From: Dermacentor variabilis
Lineage: Eukaryota; Arthropoda; Arachnida; Ixodida; Ixodidae
Assembly (NCBI RefSeq): GCF_050947875.1
Contig: NC_134569.1
Location: forward strand, 188,038,067 to 188,102,066
Direction of reading: 5' to 3'
Length of the DNA: 64,000 nucleotides
Below are positions 12,165 to 21,510 of the stretch, one piece after another. The notes below the pieces were generated by a model. It was not told the origin of the DNA. It searched no databases and worked only from the letters and a program-made list of their open reading frames with translations. A program made the position numbers and the translations under genes. Positions within the stretch are counted from its first letter, which is position 1. Every line of letters starts with the position of its first letter.

Positions 12165-12605
12165 TCACACTGGAAGGCTCCCCCATAAACTACTGTGAGC
12201 ATTAAAATTACGGGCGGTAATGTATGGCTCCGGGCACTGGTTAATTAGTGTGTAGAATTCTGCTTTGGTGAGTCGGTAATGAGGCGATATGTAAATGCAA
12301 CAGATGGTTATTGTTGAAGAAAATCGCTTGCATAGACACCGGCTCGAGGGTCGTCTCAAGAGAGAGATTCTGGCAAGCAACACATTGATCTGAAACTATT
12401 GCTACACCTTCGGACGAAGCAACAGCGTCGTCACGGTCTTTCGGAAGATAGCATATTGTATGAGGAAGTTTGTTTGCCTAGGTTTTTTAGGTATGTTTCC
12501 TGAATACACAGCGTCTTTGGATTATGTTTATTGAGGAGCTCTGTGATATCGTGGAGGTTATGGAGAAGTCCTCCCACATTCCACTGTTGAATTTGTGCGT
12601 ACATT
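12165..12605 (-). pseudogene. I/Jockey-group LINE ORF2, endonuclease N-terminal half
   Basis: Read on the minus strand from about 12605 the frame opens with a QQWNVGGLLHN-like block, then LCIQETYL (the catalytic Glu of AP endonucleases). After a frame break near 12430 it continues with ICCIYISPHYRL and a GDFNAHS-LWGS-type block (ARNFNAHSSLWGS), where it ends near 12165. This is the start of the ORF2 endonuclease of an I/Jockey-type LINE. The RT is missing, so the copy is 3'-truncated or rearranged. ORF1 lies directly upstream (12660-13920). Confidence 0.7.
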
Positions 12606-12659
12606 TTAATCTGTTTTATGTTGTGTCTTCAAGAAGGCAAAATTAGCTCACGGAGCCCT

Positions 12660-13920
12660 TTCCGGGCGCCATGATGTGGGGTTTGTCTTTTTTGGAGCGG
12701 TCAATGTAATCGCGCCGCTCCTTAGGCGCTGGCTGCGCCGACACGCTCGGTGTTGCGTCCATCGCCTCTTACGAAGTGCTGGACACGCGCTCTTGCGAGC
12801 GATGCGTTTGCGTCGAAAGCCTCGCCTCGAGAGGCGACACCTTGGAGTTCACCAGCTCGGAGGCTGACGGGCCCTTCTTGTACGGCGGAGCAGTTCTGGC
12901 GGCACCCGCCCAAGGGGCGGATGGCGTCGCCGCCGGCCCACCACGCGTGGGCCAGACAGCCGCCGCGAGCAGTTGTGGCGCTGGCCCCAGGTGCGCCACT
13001 TCGGCAAAGCTGCTTTTTCGGTAGGTACGACACCCACCTTCGTGCCTCCCTAAATGAAATGTTTTATTTCACGTGTCCTTCTTTCTTCCACGACTGGCAA
13101 GACCGCGAATAGACGGCGTGCTGGAGTGTTTTAGTAGGATTCAGATGGTTAAGCGTGGGCAATACAGTTAGCACAAGTTAGTAGCCTCGCCAGTTTTGTG
13201 AACTGTGGTCGAATCTTTGGGATTTAAAGCAACGGAGAGGATTGGGAATGTAAGGCGTGAGCCTGGTCTTCATGTACCTTATCTCTATGGTCCGGGGCAG
13301 CACACTTGAACCGAATAGGAGAATAATGTGCTTCGCTTGATTCTCCTTAGCATCGCGCCTCATCTTAATTTGTTTTACAATGATCGCATTTTCATCCCCA
13401 GCTTTCCAGAAGTTCAGCCTCAGTTAGGTCCATCACATCTGAGATGACACCGTTAATGGTGTTCACCATGCATTGCGGGGTCACTATTACTGGTATTTCG
13501 CCAAAGGACACTAGGGTATGGAACTTTTCGTGTTTTTTTGTGGCGGAGTTCCGAGAGGAGATTTCTGTTTGCCAACTTTGTAGCGTTGTAGCCTATTCCT
13601 ATGGTCTGTGCCAAACATATCGCAACGAGAAAGGGTGATATGACTCTTGCGCTCTAGTCTGACTTCTCACTATGAATCACGTGAAAGTGCGGGGAGATTT
13701 CCCTCTTGTGGCCAAAAAACTGAAACACTTCTTCGGTGCGACCCCGTTTCTGGAGGCGATCAGGAAGTACAAGAAAGGAACTAGCCATGTATATAGAATG
13801 CGTTTCCGCAGTGGTACCACCCACTCGCGGTGAAGTCCAACAAGGGGACGGTGCAGAATCTGTAAAGTTTAGGTGCTGCAAGTGCCAACTGTACATCACC
13901 ACCATAACCAAATATGATTA
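12660..13920 (-). pseudogene. I/Jockey-group LINE ORF1 (Gag-like), degenerate
   Basis: Minus-strand remnants in several frames. From high to low coordinates: a stretch ending PHFHVIHSEK (13911-13654), then a PYIPNPLRCFKSQRFDHSSQ block (13260-13200), which is a decayed CCHC zinc knuckle where the family has CFKCQRFGH. A very GC-rich, Pro/Ala/Arg-rich C-terminal part follows at 13040-12700. ORF1 products of these LINEs coat the LINE RNA. The GC-rich island at 12.7-13.0 kb belongs to this ORF1, not to a host promoter. Confidence 0.55.
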
Positions 13921-14160
13921 AGCTATATTGGTAATGTCACACAAGATTAACCCTTGATGTCTGGTAAAGTAGGAGTAAATGGAATTGAATGCAAGACAGG
14001 AAAGATTGAAATAAGAGGGAAAGACGAAGATTGGAGAGGAGGACAGGAAAGGGCAACTACGTATTTCCCCGCATGGGCCAGTTCGGGGATGCCGTCTACG
14101 TGAAACGGAGGCCAAAGAGGTGTATTGCCTCTGCCGAGGGGCCTAAAGGTCAAAAATTGA
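13921..14160 (-). repeat. LINE 5' leader, copy 1
   Basis: A stretch with CGAAGATTGGAGAG, GGGCAACTACGTATTTCCCC and GAGGCCAAAGAGGTGTATTGCCTC precedes ORF1 of the minus-strand LINE. It recurs at 14800-15030 in the same orientation, with more than a passing match over at least 200 bp. It fits the 5' untranslated region of the I/Jockey-type LINE at 12165-13920. Confidence 0.5.
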
Positions 14161-14284
14161 CAGTCACTTTAGCACACGCCAAAGAGGGTGAAGGCAAAAG
14201 CTTGCGCTTTCAAGAGACATCCATTAAATTATTTGCCATTCTCATTTGGATGCGTTGTTTCTTCTTATTACTTTTCTCCCACTA

Positions 14285-14440
14285 AAAGTCGTAGGTTCGA
14301 CTGCATTAGTTAAAGCTACCTTAATTAACTGTGCCTTCACCAACTTCACCTTAATTAACACCAAAGGTCGAGGGTTCAACTTCCACCAAAGATCGTGCGT
14401 TCGAGTGCCTTATTTACCTCTATATTAATTAACTGTCTTT
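14285..14440. repeat. TTAATTAA-rich degenerate tandem repeat (short array)
   Basis: Four TTAATTAA motifs alternate with phrases such as CACCAAAGGTCGAGGGTTC and TCGTGCGTTCGAGTGCC. This is the reverse orientation of the larger array at 61185-61865. It is non-coding and sits between the two LINE 5'-leader copies. Confidence 0.6.
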
Positions 14441-14589
14441 TCTGGCATGATTAGCGCCATCGATGTGGCAGTGATGTGGAAGAAGCGATGCGGAAGAAGA
14501 CGACGGCCAACGTGCGAGCAGTGGCACGAGAGCTCCAATTTCCTGTACCTCACAACGCGACCTTGAAACAGAAAGATCTAAGGCTGACG

Positions 14590-15110
14590 CTTTAAAAAGA
14601 CTTCTTCGGCGCGCTCTCGTTTTTGAAGATCATCAGGAAGTGGGAAAGAAGTTGCCATAGATACACATGTTAAATTTCGGTAGCGACGCCAGCCACCCAC
14701 CCTGGAGCGCAACAAGTGCACGCTGCGGTACCTTGAAAAGACAGGTCCTGCACGCGCCAGCCGTACGACACTACTATAACCAAATACGGTATAACCAAGG
14801 TCGGCTCGCCACGCAAGGTTAACCCTTGCTGCCCAGCAAATTGGAAGTAAATGGAAATAAAGAGAAGACAGAAAAGACTGAAAGTGAAGGAAGACGAAGA
14901 TTGGAGAGAAGTGTAGGAAAAGGCAACTACTGATTTCCCCCGGGTGAGTCAGTCCGGAGGTGCCGTCTGTGTGAAGTAGAGGCCGAAGAGGTGTGTTGCC
15001 TCCGCCGGGGGGCCTTTAAGGTCCGAACATCCGGCGTCGGCTCAACCCCTCTGATCCCCTTTTCCCCGAGCACGGTTACGCCACGCTTGGCTATACGCTA
15101 GGGGATCCGA
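14590..15110 (-). repeat. LINE 5' leader and ORF1 start, copy 2
   Basis: The segment repeats 13720-14160. Shared blocks include a CTTCTTCGG-GCGACCCCG/CGCTCTCG stretch, ATCATCAGGAAGT, ACCACCCAC, TAACCAAATA, AGGTTAACCCTTG, the CGAAGATTGGAGAG block and the GAGGCCGAAGAGGTGTGTTGCCTC block. It continues into a GGCGTCGGCTCAACCCC and CACGGTTACGCCACGC leader end. It is therefore a second minus-strand LINE 5' end lying head-to-tail with copy 1. Confidence 0.55.
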
Positions 15111-15240
15111 CCCCCATGTGCTTGGGTACGTGGTGTTGCAACGCAACAAACGCCTGCAAACACGGACGCCCCTGCATGGTCCGATGTTTTGAAAACTCGG
15201 CAAATGGAGGTCAACCAATCTCGTCAAATCATATTGGCCT

Positions 15241-16590
15241 CGAGCTCCACCACTGGAAAAGCTGGCGCCATCGTCAGCGTGACGTGCTAGGAGGGATCCT
15301 GTGAAGAAAGCGGCCGCGTCGGCTGCTTCGGGAGCGCCGAAGCCAGCTGAAAACGAGTTTAAATTCCCTCGTACGCTGCGGTCCTCATTTAGTGGCGAAA
15401 TTTTCCCGCTTCGAGTGTCTCCTTTACAACGCTTGAAAGCACTACAATAGGTAGCGGCTGCTTTTGAAGGCGCGCGACATGGTAGGCTACTGCTCGGTGC
15501 CGCAGTGCCGAACGCACGTAACGGAGGCCGGTGTCAGCCTTATTCACACGTAGCCGCAGGACAAGAAGCTGCGTGAAGCTTGGCTCGCGAAACATAAAAC
15601 CGGCAAACAGTCATCGGGTACAACTCGGGTATTCAGCAAGCACAGACGCGAGGAATATTTCTGCTACGGCGCCCGGTCTGCGATGTTCTGAAAACGCGCA
15701 CTGAGACGCTCGCCCGAGTCCGCTGCCCGACTAATGTCAGGACGGTTTGGTCTATGAACTTGTCGATGCTATAGATACTGGATAAGTTCACTGGAATGGA
15801 AAGGGAGCGGTAAGAAGCACATTTAAAAAAAGCATGGCATATGGTCATGTTTGTGTTTTGAATTAATGCATGCACTGGATTACAAAAAAGGAGCAGCGGG
15901 AAATTGCACGCTGAGAACACCGATAAACATACAGTGCGACGCAACTCGAGAAATAATATTGAAAGGTCAAAAATTTTAGAAGAAAGATTGAATCGTCGCG
16001 ACGGCACATCACAGTCCCCGTAGGCGTCGAAGTCTCTACAATGAAGTTATTTTTGAACAGCTCTGATAGCACCCACGCAACAATGGTTGCTTGTATACTG
16101 TCAAATGATCATATTTTGCGGCCTAAAGCTCATGGCACGGTGCGAAAACGCGCGCGCGGAGAAAGAGAAACAGTGCGCGGACAAGCATGCAGGCGCGCCG
16201 GTCGCTGCGAATCTGCGCAATCGCTGCATTGAGGCTTCGTTCTCTTACGCTTCATTTAGTTATACAAACGCTATAAGAACATATTTCACATAGCTTGCTC
16301 TCAGCGTTTACCTACCTTTCACGCAAGAAGCCGGTTCGGGAGACTCCATCGCGGCGACCGCGCGCAGTGGCGTTCACTGTGCGTATTCGGTAATGAGATA
16401 GCGTCTGTAAACGATTGTGTGCTTTCAGTTTGCCCAAGATGATTATTTAGACAGTAAAAAAGTTCTCTCGTTTCGAAAGTACTTACAGAAATGTCCGGGA
16501 GAGCTCGCGCGTGGTGTTTTGAGTGAGCGCTGACAGTAAAACCTATGAGGAGCGCGCCGCGTGATCCCTCATACTACGTCAGCGAGGCGC
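15241..16590 (+). mobile_element. THAP-bearing DNA-transposon relic, copy 1
   Basis: The ends are partly inverted: GACGTGCTAGGAGGGATC near 15280-15298 against GATCCCTCATACTACGTC near 16562-16579. A THAP-type open frame starts at 15479. Almost the whole unit recurs on the other strand at 39950-41240, and its right end recurs at 37840-38090. THAP zinc fingers form the DNA-binding N-terminus of P-element-type transposases, so a P-like DNA transposon is the likely source. No catalytic domain is visible. Boundaries are approximate. Confidence 0.6.
15479..15690 (+). pseudogene. THAP zinc-finger domain, broken (copy 1)
   Basis: The frame begins MVGYCSVPQCR, the C-x4-C start of a C2CH THAP finger, and continues to IHT followed by an in-frame TAG (15551-15553). 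The same frame resumes PQDKKLREAWLAKHKTGKQ and RVFSKHRREEYFCYG. The third zinc-ligand Cys (usually RVCSKH) is Phe here. The copy at about 40780-41010 (minus strand) has the same TAG at the same place. Two defects make it non-functional. Confidence 0.75.
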
Positions 16591-18140
16591 TTCCGATAGA
16601 TAGCGACTCCGTAACTCCTCGCCGCCAATAGCGATCAAGCAAGCGCGATGCGGCAGCGGAGTCCCCTAGGTAACGTCAAACGTGAGAGGACGCCACTCAA
16701 ATTTCTATAGCCTGATATCTACATGTAGTCTTACTTCTAAAGATGCAAACATTTACATTCAGAAAAAAAAAATCGAATTATTACCACGTGCAGGTTTGTT
16801 TAGGAAAAGCAGACGTGCACGTAAGCTGCTGTGAAAAAGATTGACCTCGAAACTCGACTTCACTCAACTTCAGACTGACGAATGAGATTGAGGAGGACTG
16901 TTGAGGACTGTTGACTTCACTCACATTATTTCTACCAGCCGGCACACTCACCTCACTTCGTGAGGTTGAGGTCAAATTGAAATTGGTCAACCTCATCAGG
17001 TGGGAACCTCGTGAGGTTGGCCACCTTGTGCTCCGGGTGTGACCCGGGACATCAGCTACTAGATCATAAAAGAGACGGCAATAATATGTATGATTCAATA
17101 CCGCATGGCCGGTTCACCCCCCTTCTCCCAGCCGCAATTTTGTTGTGACCCCAATCTCATTTTTAATTGTGTATTTATTTATTTATTTTAACTGCTGACA
17201 TTGCCTTATCCACTTATGCTAATGAGCCATCTTGTCAATAACAGAACTACTCACTCATTCATTATTTTCTTTCGTTAAAATTACAGTGTCTTCGTGTATT
17301 TGACATCGCATCTCATGCACGCATTGAGCCATTTTATTGCGATAGCAATTATATGGACACTCCAGGCGAATTTTCGCCGTCGTCGGCGTCGCCGTGATGG
17401 TACATATATAATCCAAATGCGATAACATCGCGGCCACGCACCGTAGGCTGTAGGTGCGAGCGAAAGCTTGTGAGGATGAGCGGGGAAGTATGTTAGCTTA
17501 ATGCGGTGGTGTCTTGTTGCCCTCGCAAAGGAGGGAGGCAGGGAGGGTGCTCACCGTGTTCTGACGCGCAAGGTGAGCATCGAGAAGATGTGCGCGAGCT
17601 AGGAGGGCTAGGGCAGGGCCATGTAAGGGCAGGTTAGTGCGCATCTCTTCTACTTAAGCTGCGCCACCTGGGCGCGACCGCGTGCATCCTATCTTGGAGG
17701 CAATCTGCGCTGGGTTCGATCGCTAGCCGACCGGATATAGCTAAAGGCTTCCTGTGGGCTGTGTTCTCACGCGCCTCGTTCGCGTTGAACCGAGAGGCAG
17801 CTCGAAGGGGGAATTCGCTCGCCGTTTCTGCCGCTGTTCATAACGCCAGCGTCCTGACAGCGAGCGCACGCGGTCATCGAGTGAGATTTGTTCCTGTTTA
17901 CCTGTGCGCGCGTGCCAACGTTCTTATTAATTTAGTTGGTAAGCGAATGCTTACAGCAGTTTGTGCAGCTAATAAAACGACTAACCGAATACCGTGTTAC
18001 TGTCTAATAATTTGCTATTACAATCAATGCTTCGCCGGTTGGACGAAATTGACTTTCTTAAACTAAATTATCTAATTAATCAGTTTTGTCTTCAGAAACA
18101 CAGGTTGTTTTTTGTTTTTGCGCGTAGACAGTTCTTTATG
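16591..18140. other. No gene; dispersed tick-type repeats
   Basis: No coding region is convincing. About 16840-17040 holds a run of short CCTCA..TGAGG palindromic phrases (CCTCACTTCGTGAGG, ACCTCGTGAGGT). A (TTTA)n run lies at 17170-17190. About 17325-17430 looks like a dispersed element (TTATTGCGATAGCAATTATATGGACAC). The remainder shows nothing I can name. Confidence 0.35.
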
Positions 18141-18149
18141 CACGGTGCC

Positions 18150-18420
18150 ATATGATGATGATTTATTGGCATCCCCCTTTAAACGGGGCAGTGATAAATA
18201 GTCACCTAGCCTGCTTGATTTAATCAGGTATGCTATTGCATAGTATATTGCGCAGGCGGTGGTACCATGGTGTGGCGCTCGGCGGCAATGGGAGACCCTG
18301 CTGCTCAGCTCAGACCAGCGAGACTAGGTTTGGGCCGCCCAGCTAGCCGAGACATCAAGGGGGTCTCGGCCGTCTGCTAGGCGGAGGGAGGCTGCGTCCG
18401 CCCCCGTGACTTCTGGCATC
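18150..18420 (-). mobile_element. LINE 3' end (I/Jockey-type tail)
   Basis: Read on the minus strand the block ends GGGATGCCAATAAATCATCATCAT: a polyadenylation-like AATAAA and an (ATC)n tail. This pattern is typical of tick LINE 3' ends. No coding part is visible, so it is a short 5'-truncated insert. The (CT)n microsatellite at 18429-18483 lies immediately to its right. Confidence 0.4.
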
Positions 18421-18427
18421 GATAGAA

Positions 18428-18428
<1 letters not shown>

Positions 18429-18483
<55 letters not shown>
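18429..18483. repeat. (CT)n microsatellite
   Basis: About 27 uninterrupted CT units. Antisense open frames across it encode only Arg-Glu repeats and are artefacts. Confidence 0.98.
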
Positions 18484-18485
<2 letters not shown>

Positions 18486-18599
18486 ACCGTGCGTACGCGC
18501 CTACTTTGTAAAGGTGAAGCAGTAGAAGCACGCCATAGTGAAGTGACCCGATTTCCAAGGAGTACGTCACGCCATTTCACTAAGGAAGCAGAAGAAGGA

Positions 18600-19770
18600 C
18601 AAGAGGGGTGCCCCAGGGAGCTGTTCTGTCTCCTGAACTATTTAAACTGTTGTTGAGTTCAGTTCCGCTGCGCCAGGATGTGCATCTGTGTGTGTCTATG
18701 CAGATAGCATCGCATTTTTCGCGGCAGCAGGAGACTTCAATTCCCTGTCTTTGCAAGCACACCTCTGCACTCTAGAAACGCGTCTTCGCAATCTTCATCT
18801 GTCCCCTAATGTAAACAAAAGTCATGTCTTTGTTTTGCCGCTTTACTCGCCGATACAGTTATCATTAGTACATGTTAGGCGAACCATTCCCCAGGTTGAG
18901 TTGCTTAAGTACCTGGGTGCCACGTATGAAGGAAAGCTTAATTGGTGTCCTCACGTAGAAAATATTTCAACTAAACGGACACGAGTCGTAGGTTTACAAC
19001 GTAGAATCAGTGACCGGCGTTCTGGTACGGGGATTGACACACCAATTATGATCTACCGCATTATGTACGCCCGATTCTAGAATTTGGCTGTGCTTTGTTT
19101 TCCAGAAATGGCGCAAAATATAAAATAAGGCCACTTGTTCCTTTAGAGACAGCTGCTCTTCGGCTATGTTTAGGTATTCCTGAATTCGTTACCGATAATG
19201 TGTTATATCAGGAAGCGCGCCTGCCTTCTCTTCACAAGACATTTCGCATGCTTACGGTTCACACCTACTTAAGAACTTATGAGTCTCCTCTACGTAGTAC
19301 ACAATATGCAGTTATTAGAGAACGAAATTCATTTTTTGAGGACCCATGGCCCCGGTTACCTGTCCCACAGGTTGTATTTGTGCAGGCACAACTAGCACTT
19401 TTAAATGTTCCTATTGGGGAAATAGTTCCGTTTGATAGGTCCACCTTGTCGTTCAAAATCGAATTTGTAGACACTTTTCCCAATAAAGGAAAATTGCTAC
19501 TCCCCAACATATTTTAATGATCTTTTGCAAGACTATTTGGCCCATTTCCCAATAAATGTAGTAGCGTGTGATGCTTCCTCGTGTGAAGAGAAGGCAGGCG
19601 TGGGAAACCACTCACTATCTCTCGAATGGTATTGTTCACTTCACCTGCCAGATTATGCATAAATTTTTACAGAACGACCTTCGAGGAATAGTTCGTGCTT
19701 TACGAAACTTACCCCTTTATGCTACAAGAGTTGTTATCACACGAAGAAAGGGGTTAACCTAGGGGCCCGA
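18600..19770 (+). pseudogene. I-group LINE fragment: RT palm to RNase H
   Basis: RGVPQGAVLSP (RT block B) is at 18603-18635. After a frame break, VYADSIAFF appears at about 18693-18720, where the catalytic YADD has become YADS. The thumb region follows (LKYLGATYEGKLNW, 18905-18945) up to a stop at 19078, and another frame continues at 19095-19517 (LETAALRLCLGIPE). From about 19557, DASSCEEKAGVG and SLEWYCSLHLPDY are an RNase H start. RNase H after RT is characteristic of I-group LINEs. Several frame breaks and the lost catalytic Asp make it dead. It is truncated at both ends. Confidence 0.8.
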
Positions 19771-19974
19771 TTTGTATTAATCGTATCATGAGAAGCCAAC
19801 AAAAAGACACCAAGAACAACATAGGGGAAATGACTTGTACTTACTAATTGAATTAAAGAAATTATAAATTAATGGCAATGAAAGTGAATGAAAAAACAAT
19901 TTGCCGCAGGTGGGGTACGATCCCACGTCTTCGCATTACGCGCGCGATGCTCTAACCAATTGAGCTACCGCGGC
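19758..19974 (-). repeat. tRNA-derived SINE with a foldable tRNA head
   Basis: Minus strand 19974-19902 is a 73-nt tRNA-like sequence. It has a 7-bp acceptor (GCCGCGG with CTGCGGC, one G-U), a GCTC/GAGC D arm, a 5-bp anticodon stem (TCGCG/TGCGA, one G-U) and a T arm with GGATCGTACCCC. The loop CGCGTAA would put CGT at the anticodon, but position 33 is G instead of the invariant U. It is followed by a conserved body (TTTTTTCATTCACTTTCATTGCC) down to about 19758, as in SINEs. I therefore call it a SINE head, not a tRNA gene. Confidence 0.65.
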
Positions 19975-19981
19975 GCCGCTT

Positions 19982-20480
19982 CCCCATCCACTTTCTTGAG
20001 TATTTATGTGTTACTGTCAGAACTAACCTTGGGAGTGTTAGCCAGCACCACCACTCACAAACCTTGCCGGCGGATGTGGAACATACTTTTTGGCGCAGGC
20101 GTCACGCCTACGTGATCTTTCTGGGTGAAGGCAACTGGTCAATAAACCCGCACGTGCTACCTGAAGGTATCAATGTTGCCGGATTCGAGGCCCCCGTTAT
20201 GTAAGAACGAGATGAAAGGGTGTTAACCGAGGAGACCAATTTTTCCGCAAATAATAAATGACATATATATATATATATATATATGGTAGCATTGATGCCT
20301 TCAGGTAGCATGTGCGGGTTTATTGACCAGTTGCCTTAACCCAGAAAGATAACGTACTTGTGACGCCTGCGGCAGAAAGGATGCTCTCAATCCGCCGCCA
20401 AGATTTGTGAGTGGTGGCTCTGGCCAACATTCCCATGGTTAATTCTAGTAGTAACATAAATACCCAAGAAATTAAATGGG
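19982..20480. repeat. Fold-back: ~195-bp inverted repeat
   Basis: The left arm (about 19982-20176) and right arm (about 20284-20480) are reverse complements at roughly 80 percent by eye. Shared blocks include TCTTGAGTATTTATG, CACCACTCACAAA, CGCAGGCGTCAC, CAACTGGTCAATAAACCCGC and GCTACCTGAAGG. The ~107-bp spacer holds an (AT)n run at 20262-20284. The left arm abuts the tRNA-like SINE head. It is most simply two inverted copies of the same repeat. Confidence 0.8.
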
Positions 20481-21375
20481 GAAACATCAGCTCCGCCCTA
20501 ATTAAGTTTAGTCAATTTAGTATGGGTACCAGGCCACCGAAACACTCTTAGTAAAATAGCCGAGTCGGTAGCACGAGCTTCCTTATATGGTCCGGTGATA
20601 TCCGTGCTGCCGGGAACTGCGCATATCAATGCGGCTAAATATCGGCAAGTTTGTTTGACCGAAGACAGAAAAAGCCTCTCGTTAGAAAAGTCTGCAGACA
20701 TGATGCATCGAAACTACTCTTGAAACCCACAATGGTGTCCTAACCGACAATTCTAAATATCATTTGCAAGGCTGCGCTGCCGTATTTCACCAGTTCCTTT
20801 TTTTTACTGGCACAGATGCGGCCCGACGGTATCCCGTTTATGCTAATTCTGCAATGAGCCGGATTGCATCGATCATATTTTACTGTGATGTCGGCGGTTT
20901 TCTGCTATACGAAAACGATGTTTGAAAATTACACTTCGAAATCTAGGTCTGCCTTTATGCAGTACAGGTATACTTTCACCTGGAGCCTTAGGATACAGCC
21001 ATAGGAACGTTTGCCGAGCTATTTATAGTTTCCTCTGTGGCACAAAAGGTTGCCTTGTTAAAAGTTTCCGTTTTCCATGATTGATTGATCTCTCCTTCAA
21101 TAAATTGTCAATTTACAAAATTGAAATAGCAATAACACAGATTCACAGTTATAATATTATTAATGTAATTATTCAGGATTTGATTTACTAATATTTTACG
21201 TCTACCTTTTATTTTACGTGTTTTTAATATTAGGTTCATGTTACTTTTCCTATCCCTGCAAGGCTCACTAAGTTACTGTACACTATTTAATATTATTTCG
21301 TTCTCATCCTCGATTATTTATTTATCATTTTTTCTTAATCGTTTTACCACCCGGTTCGTGTCCTGTCCCCCACAG
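20481..21375. other. No gene; upstream region or first intron of the GDPD gene
   Basis: AT-rich and without a supported open frame. A splice-acceptor-like site (pyrimidine-rich CCTGTCCCCCACAG, ending 21375) precedes a more GC-rich stretch leading into the GDPD coding region. This block may therefore be the intron between a distant 5' untranslated exon and the coding exon. No TATA box or other promoter element was identified with confidence. Confidence 0.4.
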
Positions 21376-21510
21376 TGGGTTTGTGCCATTGAATATCGTC
21401 ATCAACATCTACGATCTGCGCCTTTCAATCGCGCAGCCGGCGTCCAGCAACCGTCGACGAGCGTCGCCTTCGCGTTGAGGCCTCCGGTGTCTGTCCTGCA
21501 ACAATACCCC

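Noticed and set aside
12700..13030. CpG-island promoter of a host gene
   Set aside because: The GC-rich stretch fits the C-terminal part of a LINE ORF1 on the minus strand, with ORF2 starting directly after it.
16781..17098. 105-residue minus-strand protein
   Set aside because: Lies over the CCTCA/TGAGG palindromic repeats and has no recognisable domain.
18355..18580. Arg-Glu-rich antisense frames
   Set aside because: Translation of the (CT)n microsatellite.
19902..19974. A functional tRNA gene
   Set aside because: U33 is missing and a SINE-like body follows, so it is a SINE head.
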